From the NCBI GenBank assembly GCA_019155205.2, contig JAHNZQ020000227.1, positions 228,600-292,599 of the forward strand: DNA of 64,000 nt. Reading direction: 5' to 3'. Origin of the DNA: Gracilaria vermiculophylla. Lineage: Eukaryota; Rhodophyta; Florideophyceae; Gracilariales; Gracilariaceae. Of the stretch, positions 10,310-19,691 are shown in pieces. Position 1 is the stretch's first letter. The number at the start of each line of letters is the position of its first letter. The translations under genes and the position numbers were made by a program. Under the pieces are notes generated by a model. That model saw only the letters and a program-made list of their open reading frames with translations. It did not search any database and was not told the DNA's origin.

Positions 10310-11236
10310 ATGGCCACCAGGCACGTCAATCTAGAATGCCGTATGTACGAGAACGAGTTTCCGGAGCCCGACGATGTCGTCATGGTGCAGGTCAAGGAGA
10401 TCCAAGACATGGGCGGCTACGTGCACCTGCTCGAGTACAACAACTGCCAGGGCATGATCATGCTCTCGGAGCTGTCCCGCAGACGCATTCGCTCCGTCAA
10501 CAAGCTCCTCAAAGTGGGCCGGCAGGAAGTGGCCGCCGTCGTCCGCGTCGACAAGGAGAAGGGCTACATCGACCTGTCCAAGCGCCGAGTGGCGCCGGAG
10601 GATATCGCCAAGATTGAAGAAAAATGGAACAAATCTCGCACCGTGCATTCCATTGTGAGGCATGTTGCAGAGACCCTTGGCACCGACGTTGTGCATCTGT
10701 ACGAAAGGTGGGGCTGGCCGCTATATCGCAAGTACGGACATGCATACGACGGGTTCAGAATGGCCGTCAATGATCCTGATTCAGTTCTCGAAGGGTTGGA
10801 TATAACGGAGCGCGAACGTGAAGAGCTGTTGCGAAATGTGAGGAGACGGCTCATGCCACAAGCAGTCAAGCTACGCGCCGATATTGAAGTCACGTGCTAT
10901 CAGTTTGAAGGCATTGACGCCATCAGAGCTGCGCTAAAGGCTGGTGAAGCCACTGGTGATGAGAAGCGACCCATCAAGATCAAGTTGGTAGCACCACCTT
11001 TGTACGTAATAACTACATCTAGTCTACAGAAGAAGAACGGTGTTGATGCGTTGAACAAAGCTTTGGAAGTCGTCAAGAGCGAAATATCAAAGCGAAAAGG
11101 AAAGTTCGTTCTTAAGGTTGCTCCGAGAACAGTTTCTGAGAAGGATGATAAAATGCTTGCGTCCATGATGACGGACCTTGAAAATGCCAACAAAGAAGTT
11201 GCCGGAGATGACGATAGCGATTCTGATTCGGAGTAA
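10310..11236 (+). CDS. EIF2S1: Translation initiation factor eIF2 subunit alpha
   Basis: A 308-residue protein, close to the usual 300-315. eIF2 delivers Met-tRNAi to the 40S subunit, and its alpha subunit is the target of stress kinases. The N-terminal S1/OB domain is plain: EFPEPDDVVMVQVKEIQDMG, LLEYNNCQGMIMLSELSRRR and VDKEKGYIDLSKRRV. Ser56 in LSELSRRRIRS corresponds to the regulatory phospho-serine (Ser51 of mammals). The helical middle (SIVRHVAETLGT) and C-terminal domain (PQAVKLRADIEVTCYQFEGI) follow, ending in an acidic DDDSDSDSE tail. The ATG at 10310 is chosen because homology begins six residues later. It is convergent with the PsbP-family gene, with only 23 bp between stop codons. 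Confidence 0.97.
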   Translation: MATRHVNLECRMYENEFPEPDDVVMVQVKEIQDMGGYVHLLEYNNCQGMIMLSELSRRRIRSVNKLLKVGRQEVAAVVRVDKEKGYIDLSKRRVAPEDIAKIEEKWNKSRTVHSIVRHVAETLGTDVVHLYERWGWPLYRKYGHAYDGFRMAVNDPDSVLEGLDITEREREELLRNVRRRLMPQAVKLRADIEVTCYQFEGIDAIRAALKAGEATGDEKRPIKIKLVAPPLYVITTSSLQKKNGVDALNKALEVVKSEISKRKGKFVLKVAPRTVSEKDDKMLASMMTDLENANKEVAGDDDSDSDSE

Positions 11237-11259
11237 AGGTAGATGAGCGTTTTTTTGGT

Positions 11260-12012
11260 TTATGTGTATTGTTTTTTCACCGTGAACGAGTCTAGCATTT
11301 TTGCAAACGTTTGCCTAGTCTGGTCGTCAAAATTGTCCAGCTTTGCTTGTGTTGTGAGCACATATAACTGGCCGCCTGTAACTGTGACCTTTGCAATGTA
11401 CCGTTTGACGCCTCTGGAGGAGTCGACGGTGTAGTCCAGCGTATAGTACGTTAGTCCATTCTTGGTTTCGGAGGAGGTGGATACAATTGTTGCGCTGTTT
11501 ACGCTTTCCTTCTTAGTTTCGACGGCAAGCACCTTTTCGCCGACTTGCCGCGGCGTTCCGAAACTTTCTATGGAAGGAATCTTGACAGAATCTACCACCA
11601 GGCCGGCTGTGGTTGCCGCATCTGCATCACTTGTTATTAGAACTTCGCTCAGGTGAGTTTTTATAGGCTTTTTCTTTACGTTCCAGTTCGATGGATACGT
11701 GAAGGAGAATCCCAGAGATATGGGCCCGTTGTACGTTTGAAACGATGGTTGCTCCGCGAACGCCGCCTCGGAGAGCGGAAGAGCTGAAAACGCAGCAAGG
11801 GCGACTAAGTGCAGAAATGCTCTTCTGTCTGTTTTCCCGGAGTCACTGCTCGCTGGCTGTCCGGAGCTGTTCATACATGCAACTGCCCGGCGTAAACGAG
11901 AGGGCTTCGCGGGCGGAGTTGTCCGAGGAGCAGTCTGAGGGGAGCATATCAGGTTATTCTTGGATGGCAGGAGCCGAAAGTTATTAGAGATGAACGCTGA
12001 GGACGGCGACAT
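11260..12012 (-). CDS. PsbP-family thylakoid lumen protein
   Basis: 250 residues from ATG 12012. The N-terminus is bipartite: a transit-like stretch (MSPSSAFISNNF..., rich in Ser/Arg/Pro), then a twin-arginine thylakoid signal TDRRAFLHLVALAAFSALPL with an AFA cleavage site. The mature part has the PsbP fold signature: YNGPISLGFSFTYPSNWNV, LITSDADAATTAG, SFGTPRQVGEKVL, and YYTLDYTVDSSRGVKRYIAK. PsbP relatives assist the oxygen-evolving side of photosystem II or other lumenal complexes; which subtype this is (PsbP-like or PsbP-domain protein) cannot be told here. Its 3' end nearly touches eIF2-alpha. The frame is open for 38 more codons upstream but has no ATG there. Confidence 0.88.
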   Translation of the reverse strand: MSPSSAFISNNFRLLPSKNNLICSPQTAPRTTPPAKPSRLRRAVACMNSSGQPASSDSGKTDRRAFLHLVALAAFSALPLSEAAFAEQPSFQTYNGPISLGFSFTYPSNWNVKKKPIKTHLSEVLITSDADAATTAGLVVDSVKIPSIESFGTPRQVGEKVLAVETKKESVNSATIVSTSSETKNGLTYYTLDYTVDSSRGVKRYIAKVTVTGGQLYVLTTQAKLDNFDDQTRQTFAKMLDSFTVKKQYT

Positions 12013-12365
12013 GCTTGAGATGCGCAGCGCTTCCGGATGGCAACGACCGTTGAAGAAGAACGGTGTACCAAGGTGGCAGCGCGATGTGATGAGCTGCGTT
12101 GGAGATATGAGGCCATGCTCTCTCACTCATGCATTCCTGAATGGACACAAAGTGAACCCTTCACAGCAATAAAAAAACATGCATGCGCTCTCCGTACATG
12201 AATGGCGCAGCGCGCGACGCGCGAAGGCACCCGTCCGAAATGCATGACCCAGCGCAATTGCAAAATAATGACGGGGCTTGTTTCGTCTCCCCATCGCGTA
12301 CGCGGCAGCGGGTGTTGTCGCCGTGGCTGGCTCTCTCTCATAATTACCCGCCCCATTGCATCGCC
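12013..12365. promoter_or_regulatory. Shared divergent promoter region (PsbP-family / CENP-B-like)
   Basis: 353 bp between the two start codons of divergently transcribed genes. Open frames extend into it from both sides, but it shows no domain sequence. I see no clear TATA box. Confidence 0.4.
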
Positions 12366-14753
12366 ATGAGAAACACTTTGAATCAAGGACAGCGCAAGCT
12401 GCTTATTGAAGAATATCATCGCCGCTCACGTGCCGGTGAGCCATCTTCACAAAACACCCTAGCAGAATGGGCCGCTCAGAAGTTCAACCTCCAGCAGAAA
12501 CCCAGTCAGGCGACTATCTCGCGCCTGCTCAAGAACAGACTCAGCATCTCTAAGTCCAGAGCGCCGGACAGCGCCAAACGAGCGGCTGTTCCCAAACAAC
12601 CGGCGCTTGAAGACGCCCTTTTTTCCTGGGTTGTTGACCAGAAAGTTCAAGGCGGTCGCGTGACAAGCGGCACCGTCAGGGATTTCGGAAGACGCCTGTT
12701 AAAGCACGTGAATGAAAAGCTCCCGGGCGGCAGACACTTGGAGTTTCGTTTTTCCAATGGCTGGATGGAGAAGTACAAGAAGAGGTATGGGCTAAAGTTT
12801 TGGCGATCAAACGAAGGGCACGACGACGAACGCGATGAATGTGTACTTCAACAAGGTTATCCCGCTTTTGTTCGAAAGCTATCTGCCTTCAAGGATGACG
12901 ATATTTGGACTGCCGCTGAATTCGGTGTTCAATATCGTATAAATCCTGACTCTAGTATTTCTACTACAATGGGTCAAGATGAAAACAAGATGACTGTTCT
13001 GGCTTGTTGCAACAAGAGTGGTTCAGAAAAATACCCTCTCTATATCATTGGAAAGAGCTCCACAAGCTTTTCGATAGACGAACAAACAATGAAGGATATC
13101 AATTTTGAATACACCTCCAACATTAGAGCGTGGATGACGGCCAAACTTTTCTTCCACTGGCTCCACTCTTTCGACGCTTTCATTGGTAAAAACCGAGAAC
13201 GAAAGGTGTTACTGGTATTGAATTCATGTAGTGCTCATGGAAATCATGAGACGGTGCCTTTGTTGAAGAACGTTGATATCTTATTCTTACCATCCACTTG
13301 TATGGCAAAGACGCTCGCCATGGAATGTGGAATCACATCCCTTCTCAAGCTGGCGTTTAAAAGACAACAGCTGTTTAGCGTTCTCGATGGCGTTGATCAA
13401 GGCCTCAAAAATGCCTTTAATGTTAATCCAGTTGTTGCCATGAGATGGCTTAGTCATGAATGGATAACACTGCCACCCAACCTGATTCAGAGATGCTGGC
13501 AGCAAAGTTTGGGAAACATCGACCCCGATGATCATCAAGTTCTCGTCGAGAGCAGACGTGAAGAAGCTTATGAAATCAATGAATTGTTGAACGATGTGGG
13601 GAGGGTCTGTAGTGGTGTCAGCATTAGAAGCCTACTTTGTTCACTTGACGATAGTGACTGCATCGAAACTGTCAACTTGGATACCCTTGGTGATTCCGTT
13701 GTGGACCGATTACTTACTGAGAAGATGGACTCATCACCGGCCACTACGCCTCTCAAGATTCCTGTACTACCACCAGTTGAAGAACAGCTTAAGGCTTTCG
13801 CCATTGTCCGGCAGATCTTGGATCAACGAGGTATGACTGACAAAAAGCTTCGGGCAGTTGTTCGTGATGTTCAACGTGAGATTCGTATCGAACTTACTGC
13901 TCAGACCGGCAGAAACACGCTCTTTAGTCTTGAAAGATCCAACCAGTTGCCCCAGAGTATTCAGGCTCGACAAGTCGAAAAAACTCAACACGCACAGCAC
14001 ATTCAACAATCTCCAAAAAGAAAGGCACCTCCTTCGTCTCAGCTGAATTTGCAACCAAATCAATTCCAAAGGTTACGGCCGTCTCCACAGCATCAGCAAT
14101 CCCCAAAATCATCCCAGTCTCACCAGTCTCAAAGTTCTGAGCATTCTGAGAATTCTCAACCCTCAGAACAAACTAAACATGTGCAACGAAGCCATTGTTT
14201 GGAAAAGAACTACCGCACTTCATCTCCCGTTCAAGTTCAGGGTTCAGCTGCTGCATCACTTTTGAGTTGTTCTGCCAGAACCCGTTCAGATGTCAAGAGC
14301 AGTGAGGTTCCATCTTTTGATCACAATAAGATATCAACAGGTATGGAATCAAGAGTATTGGTATCAACAGGGTTGCCGAAAGATTCGGTAATGCAAGTCG
14401 ATTCCCCACAGCTTCAGGGAGAACATGCAAACGTTGGTCCGACTTCCAACGTTCCTATCGCCCCCTCCGACGACGAACGCCAAGTTAGAGACGAAGAAAA
14501 TTTGATATCAACAGAATTGGCGAAAGATTCGGAAATGAAAAGCGATGCCCTGTCGCTAGAGGGTGAACATGCAAATATCGGTCCGAACTCTGATATCCCT
14601 ATCACCCTCTCTGACAACGAACCCCAAATTAGAGACGAAGAATCAACTGCGAGAACTAAAGCAACTGTGCCACACAAAGATATCCAGTCTAGTGAGGAGG
14701 ACATGCAAAGGAAAACGGGTCGCGAATCAGAGAGAGTGTCGGAGATATCATGA
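12366..14753 (+). CDS. CENP-B/pogo-type transposase-derived protein, catalytic acids lost
   Basis: 795 residues from ATG 12366, uninterrupted. Domain order is that of pogo/Tigger transposases and CENP-B: N-terminal helix-turn-helix (LLIEEYHRRS ... SQATISRLLKNR, about residues 10-56), CENP-B-type second HTH (about 80-150, FSNGWMEKYKKRYGLK), then the DDE_1 fold (about 175-400: VLACCNKSGSEKYPLYIIGK, AWMTAKLFFHWL, FLPSTCMAKTL). The three catalytic carboxylates are altered: 'ADE' is AAE (Ala184), the 'LLLDN' Asp is Asn286, and the 'PLDQG' Asp is Glu320 in AMECG. The tail (about 560-795) is disordered, Gln/Ser-rich, with a duplicated 48-residue unit. I see no flanking terminal inverted repeats. Loss of catalysis with a full-length frame suggests domestication as a DNA-binding protein; function is inferred only. 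Confidence 0.85.
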   Translation: MRNTLNQGQRKLLIEEYHRRSRAGEPSSQNTLAEWAAQKFNLQQKPSQATISRLLKNRLSISKSRAPDSAKRAAVPKQPALEDALFSWVVDQKVQGGRVTSGTVRDFGRRLLKHVNEKLPGGRHLEFRFSNGWMEKYKKRYGLKFWRSNEGHDDERDECVLQQGYPAFVRKLSAFKDDDIWTAAEFGVQYRINPDSSISTTMGQDENKMTVLACCNKSGSEKYPLYIIGKSSTSFSIDEQTMKDINFEYTSNIRAWMTAKLFFHWLHSFDAFIGKNRERKVLLVLNSCSAHGNHETVPLLKNVDILFLPSTCMAKTLAMECGITSLLKLAFKRQQLFSVLDGVDQGLKNAFNVNPVVAMRWLSHEWITLPPNLIQRCWQQSLGNIDPDDHQVLVESRREEAYEINELLNDVGRVCSGVSIRSLLCSLDDSDCIETVNLDTLGDSVVDRLLTEKMDSSPATTPLKIPVLPPVEEQLKAFAIVRQILDQRGMTDKKLRAVVRDVQREIRIELTAQTGRNTLFSLERSNQLPQSIQARQVEKTQHAQHIQQSPKRKAPPSSQLNLQPNQFQRLRPSPQHQQSPKSSQSHQSQSSEHSENSQPSEQTKHVQRSHCLEKNYRTSSPVQVQGSAAASLLSCSARTRSDVKSSEVPSFDHNKISTGMESRVLVSTGLPKDSVMQVDSPQLQGEHANVGPTSNVPIAPSDDERQVRDEENLISTELAKDSEMKSDALSLEGEHANIGPNSDIPITLSDNEPQIRDEESTARTKATVPHKDIQSSEEDMQRKTGRESERVSEIS
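14327..14650 (+). repeat. 144-bp in-frame duplication in the CENP-B-like tail
   Basis: The sequences starting at 14361 and 14505 (both near atatcaacag/gtatcaacag) are diverged copies with a 144-bp period, encoding 48-residue units that share GEHAN(V/I)GP and the pattern PI.(P/L)SD(D/N)E; a third partial copy of the first motif starts near 14331. Confidence 0.75.
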
Positions 14754-15975
14754 CATTTTGTGACGAAATAATCCGCAGTTCAACCGCACCAAACCCAAGA
14801 TCCATAAGTTACAGATATTTGTGCGGAGTTCAGTCATCCTGAGCTTGTCAAGGAAGACCACTCGGAAGCTGTAGAAATCAGTGAAACATCCCCCATGATA
14901 GGGCGCCACGTCATGTGTATCTTAAGTAGTGTATGACCTTATTCTCTCTGTGAGCCTTAATTCGCCGGCTTATGATTGAGATGCACATTTGAAGAAACAT
15001 GCCTGCGTACATATCTGCGTTTAGTCTCTTTTGGAACATTGAGTAAATTCAATCTCTTTCCCATGAAGTAGTGTACAGTTGGGTTTATGTCAATCTGAAG
15101 CTTTCATGTCGTAACCGTTCTCATCTCCCTTTAACTCCCACTAAGGCAGACTGAGGCTCGTACTGCTAACTGTGTCGTACGTAGTGAAAGCTTAAAAGTC
15201 AAGATCCTTAACTGCGGTAATTATCATATAGAGTAGATCGCCTCGTCCCCCTGCCAAATCCAAACGACAACTTGTACGCAACCAGATAGAGCAAAAACCA
15301 GATAAGGACAGGAGATTCAACACGCGTCATCCAAATGTGCTTTCAAGATATTGCGTATCTGTTCGTAATTCTGTAGCATTAGCCTCCTGCGGAAAAGAGA
15401 AACTTTCATACTTTGCTGTTTTGCTCTGCACGAGGAACTTGTGAAGCAGGAGTTAACAAGACGAAAGTGATGATGCAGATATTATACAAATCATGCAAAG
15501 AGCTAAAGTTTTCATTCCGTGATTGAAGGACGCACTGCAACAGGAAATAAGAACCGAGGGTTCAATTTTCGAAAGCTCAGAGAACGGAGAATTCAGAACT
15601 TGCTTGTGCCGAAGATAATTGCATTTTGCGCCTCTCTCTCACAAACCCAATGATTGACAAACATTTGTTCTATGGTTATCTTTTTTTGTTTTCTAGTGAA
15701 GCCTCAGTTGAAAGCTGTAGATACTTGGGGCAGTGCTCACCAGCGCGCTAGAGATCCATGTCACCCGAAACTGAATGGGTTCTGGAGACTCTGGCGTTGC
15801 AAAAAACTGAAGCTTGGCAGAAGTTTCAAGGCAATCACGTGTCTCTTAGCTCTCTTTGCGTATAATCTTCACCGAGCGAGTCACGAAGACTTTGTGGTTT
15901 AATGGACATCGTAGTACAAGACGAATGAAATCTATATCATCTCCGAGGAAGCCTTGATCAAAACATTCAGGACAA
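14754..15975. other. Intergenic, no gene seen
   Basis: 1.2 kb of moderately AT-rich sequence with short frames only (the longest, 82 codons near 15654, has no recognisable content). No repeat or RNA gene identified. Confidence 0.5.
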
Positions 15976-17052
15976 ATGAAGCACATTCAACCGCAACTCG
16001 GAGTTGTCCGGAACGCTTCGTCTCTGCCTGGATTCTGCTGTGAAAGCACATCGATTCAGCACCGATGCGAAGATGAAGTTCAGCAGCTGGATCCCAGCAT
16101 GAGACGTCGCAAACGTGTGCAACATATTTTTCTGAAGCCGTTCAAGATCGGCTCCGCAGCCAAACGCTCTACCTTTGGTACACGAATACTTTGCTGTTTG
16201 CCTTTCGTCTCGAATGAGATGCAAGAAGGGGTCTTTGTAAGGCAACATATCGTCGATGGAAGGATCGTTCATGGTCAGAAAAACAAGCAAAAGGTCGCAT
16301 ATTGCTCTGACCGACTCGAGGCAGGCAACGCGGACGTGAAGGACGTCTGTCAGAACGATTTCGAACGCTCAGGATCAATAGAAAGCGCAACATCGTCGGA
16401 CACGAGTAAAAGCGAGGAATGCAGCTCGTCTTATAATTTACATTTAGAAGATGATCTTAGGTTTACTGAATCTGGAAGCGAACAGTGCTTGGGTGATGGT
16501 CTTGTGTCAAAAGTAAGATCAGTAGATTTCAGACATGACATTCCAAGCCAACCTGGTGTAGTAGAGCATAATCCAAACATCAGAACCCACTTAAGGTTAC
16601 CGAAAGGATCTTCGCTCTTCTTGCAGAACTCGGACGCTAATGAAGAGTCCGAACGAAGGAACATTTCAGTGAGCGGTATAGAAAACAGTAGCAAGCAGGG
16701 TGAGGACGAAGAAGTATCTCATGCTTGCGAACGAGAACCGTTGCCCCTAGACAAATCACCAGAAGAGGACAGGAATGAGGCAGACATAACAATGATAAGG
16801 CAGACCGGAGAGAACTTCTCAGAAATGGTCTTCCCTTCACCGTTTTTGAACGATGACGTGGAGGAGGAACTGTCGGAGTGCTGCAACCCGCCGTATCCGC
16901 TGGTTCATTCTCCCATTGCAGAGTCATATCAGGATTCTGATCATTCCTCATTAGCAGGTCGTTCTTCAGATAACGATGAATGGGATGAGGAAGTGATAGT
17001 GTTTAGCAGGAGTGGTCGGCTCTCATCACCTATCCGGGAGGGCGGTGGTTGA
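15976..17052 (+). CDS. Hypothetical acidic, Ser-rich protein, 358 residues
   Basis: An uninterrupted ATG frame in ordinary-composition DNA, so less likely to be chance than frames in the GC islands. The first 100 residues are basic with Cys (SMRRRKRVQHIFLKPFK, RILCCLPFVSNEMQEG); the rest is acidic, Ser/Glu/Asp-rich and probably disordered, ending in NDEWDEEVIVFSRSGRLSSP. No signal peptide, membrane segment or known domain is visible. The same-strand neighbours (CENP-B-like upstream, phycobilisome linker downstream) are each about 1 kb away and give no functional hint. It could be a fast-evolving regulatory protein. Confidence 0.55.
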   Translation: MKHIQPQLGVVRNASSLPGFCCESTSIQHRCEDEVQQLDPSMRRRKRVQHIFLKPFKIGSAAKRSTFGTRILCCLPFVSNEMQEGVFVRQHIVDGRIVHGQKNKQKVAYCSDRLEAGNADVKDVCQNDFERSGSIESATSSDTSKSEECSSSYNLHLEDDLRFTESGSEQCLGDGLVSKVRSVDFRHDIPSQPGVVEHNPNIRTHLRLPKGSSLFLQNSDANEESERRNISVSGIENSSKQGEDEEVSHACEREPLPLDKSPEEDRNEADITMIRQTGENFSEMVFPSPFLNDDVEEELSECCNPPYPLVHSPIAESYQDSDHSSLAGRSSDNDEWDEEVIVFSRSGRLSSPIREGGG

Positions 17053-17978
17053 TGTAGGGTCTTATTTATTTTGTAAACGGATCACGCAGGAAGTGTCATT
17101 TGCTGCGAACGTATCGAAGACCTTGGAAGTTGCGATTGTCTGCAGAGCTTGGAAGTCCAGTATTCTACTATCAAGGGGACTACGGGAAACTACTTGATTA
17201 CAAAACGATTTCCTAACCCCTACACCCCTAACCCAACTCTGCAAGCGACTAGAACAACCTTCTTATTACACAATCCCTCGGTAGAAAGTTCAATCATCCG
17301 TAGTTGTGTTGCACATATAGTTTCATTATTGGACCTTGTCATTGCCGATACGGTGCATCAAGCTATGGGAATGCTGGTCGAGCGGAGTACCTATGGGTTA
17401 TGACACATCAGTTTTTCTCAACTTGGATGACAACACTAGGAAACAACAGGTAGTTAGGAAGGGAAGGGAGGGATGCAGGACTAGCTAAGGTATCCTATGC
17501 TTTGATATCCATCCGTTCAGAACTTTTATCCACGCAATTCGATTGCTGCCAATTCGGTTCTTTCGTAGTTGACGGTACATTTGGCATTTGGCGCCTACTC
17601 GATAAACTGCTAAACGTTTTACGAGACTCGCCGGGGATGAGCATATTGTAGACTTTCCGCAGGGGGATGAGGAGAAGCATGGCGCAATGTGATTGGCTAC
17701 ATCGCGAGGCGGAAATCTTGAGCTCCACACACCTCCCACGACGGCCACGCCCCAACCTGCTGGAGATATTTGCTCGGATGCGTGCACTGATTGCTGTGAC
17801 TATCTCCTCCAGCCAGAGCGGGGCGAATTCGATGCGGGTGAGGCACCTTCGAGGTCGACTGTTTTCGTAGACGCCTTTGCTCGTTTCGCCATCTGCGTGG
17901 TAGTTCTTGTTATTTGTTCAAGCGCTCACCTAAAATTCCGCTCGTGTATTTCCGTTGCGCAGAGTTGACGTCGCAACC
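17053..17978. other. Intergenic; 5' flank of phycobilisome linker
   Basis: 926 bp without a gene. It holds a C-rich telomere-like tract at 17212-17236 (cctaacccctacacccctaa...) and, nearer the linker gene, an inverted CCAAT box (ATTGG at 17692-17696), about 285 bp before the ATG. Confidence 0.45.
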
Positions 17979-19451
17979 ATGAGCGCTTTCGTGCCAGGCC
18001 TACCGCTCTCGTCCACCCGTGTGTTCATCACTGGCTCAAACGTTCAAATCGACGGTCGCCCTTTCCGTCAAACTGAAAACCTTGCATGTCCTCAAATATC
18101 AGCTATTAAGCTCCCTTCGTTGCCTAAGTTGCCTTCGTTGCCTTCATTGCCCGGGTTTCGCAAGAAAGCCGCAAAGCCGGCTTCAGCACCCCCCAAACCA
18201 AAGCCCGTTGAGAAACTGAAGGTCGGCGGCGTACAAGTTGATCGAAATGTGAACCCCGCACCGAAGAGGACTACTCCAGTTACGAAGAGGGATTTTCCGA
18301 AGAAGGAAACGAGCACGCTCCCCAAGTTCTACAACCCTTCCACAGCGCGCTATGAATTCGTGGCAGATGCGAAGGGTCAGAATGCCACGCCGTTTGACAT
18401 TCGCGTGGGTCGCGAAACAAACACAACCAACCGCCGTGTCAATGAGCAAGGCACTTTTAGAAATATGGATCCATACACGGATGATCTTGTGTGGGCTAGG
18501 CCTGGCTGGTCCTCCGAGGAAGCCAGGGTTGCTGTACGTGCTGCTATCCGACAAGTTTTCGGAAATGCCAATCTCTTTGAAAGCGAACTGGCCGAGCTGG
18601 CCTTCCCGATCAGTTGCGTTACAGACACGGCTGACATGAAGGAGTTCGTGAGAGCTCTCGGATTATCAGAAGCATACCGCAAACGCTTTTTTGAAAGTTG
18701 CAGCAACACTCGGTTTGTGGAGCTGAACTTCATGCACTTTCTAGGTCGCGCCCCACACAATCAAGCCGAAGTTAGCCAACATATTCAGATTATTACTCAA
18801 CAAGGATTCAATGCCGAAATCAACTCATACATTGATTCCGATGAGTATGATACACTCTGGGGCGAAAGTCGTATCCCGGCTGTCAACTTCAGGGGCGGCC
18901 ACCCTTACAATAACGATATGAACAAAATTGCTGTTCTGAACGGAGGATATGCCACAACCGATCGTGCATCAACTCGAGCCTATCTGAACAGAGGCGATGC
19001 AACCGGTTTCAATCCATACTCCATTCGGAAGGGTTTGCCCGAGGCATGGCGAGGAGAAAACGATGCTCGCGCCTCGGCTGGACCACTGAATTCTTTCAGC
19101 GACAAGGCATTTTGGAATCAGCAGCCGAACCCCTTGCAGGAAGCAGAACTTCAATGGACATCTCGCTACGGGAAGTGGAACAAGTTCTATTACAAAGACT
19201 CCATCGTTTATAAAGAAGTCATGCGACCTAAGCTCACACATTCCGATGCGGAACTTGAAGAAGCAGCAGCAATTCTCAAGTACGGATCCACTGTCGCAAA
19301 GAACTACATTGGGAGCCGAAAGATTTTTGATATGGCCCCCATCATCGAGCTACGCCCGCCAACTTCCCAGGTTGCCCCAAATGGCCTTCTGTCTGTGACC
19401 ATGAAGAAGATATCGTTCCCGATCCCATCCGATTTGAAGCAGCCAGTGTGA
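17979..19451 (+). CDS. Phycobilisome linker polypeptide, plastid-targeted
   Basis: 490 residues from ATG 17979. Linkers join phycobiliprotein hexamers and tune energy flow in phycobilisomes on the stromal face of thylakoids. The N-terminus MSAFVPGLPLSSTRVF is a red-algal-type transit peptide. It is followed by a Pro/Leu/Lys-rich stretch (LPSLPKLPSLPSLPGF), a basic Pro-rich segment, and a PBS_linker_poly domain (about residues 175-300: RAAIRQVFGNANLFESELAE, FVRALGLSEAYRKRFF, RFVELNFMHFLGRAP, INSYIDSDEYDTLWGE). A roughly 190-residue C-terminal extension (NGGYATTDRASTRAYLNRGD onwards) continues beyond the domain. The size and single linker domain fit a rod-type linker rather than the multi-repeat core-membrane linker; the exact named subunit cannot be assigned. 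This gene is the strongest taxonomic marker in the window. Confidence 0.93.
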   Translation: MSAFVPGLPLSSTRVFITGSNVQIDGRPFRQTENLACPQISAIKLPSLPKLPSLPSLPGFRKKAAKPASAPPKPKPVEKLKVGGVQVDRNVNPAPKRTTPVTKRDFPKKETSTLPKFYNPSTARYEFVADAKGQNATPFDIRVGRETNTTNRRVNEQGTFRNMDPYTDDLVWARPGWSSEEARVAVRAAIRQVFGNANLFESELAELAFPISCVTDTADMKEFVRALGLSEAYRKRFFESCSNTRFVELNFMHFLGRAPHNQAEVSQHIQIITQQGFNAEINSYIDSDEYDTLWGESRIPAVNFRGGHPYNNDMNKIAVLNGGYATTDRASTRAYLNRGDATGFNPYSIRKGLPEAWRGENDARASAGPLNSFSDKAFWNQQPNPLQEAELQWTSRYGKWNKFYYKDSIVYKEVMRPKLTHSDAELEEAAAILKYGSTVAKNYIGSRKIFDMAPIIELRPPTSQVAPNGLLSVTMKKISFPIPSDLKQPV

Positions 19452-19691
19452 ACATTTCAAGTGCTGCTTAGTCGGCCGAAAGCATTGTAGCGTGACTTCT
19501 TAAGGAGTTCAGTATTCTTTACTTAATTTGTTCCGCTTTGTCTTTTTTCAGTCATGAGCTGATGTCTGTCAATAGGCATCGCAAAAAGAAGTCACTTACG
19601 TGTGAGCCTCTTTATTCAGTAAACTTCAAAAGGCCATCCTATTCACATGTCGTCTTCGTTTATGGTTGTATGCACGGCCAGTTCTATGTAA

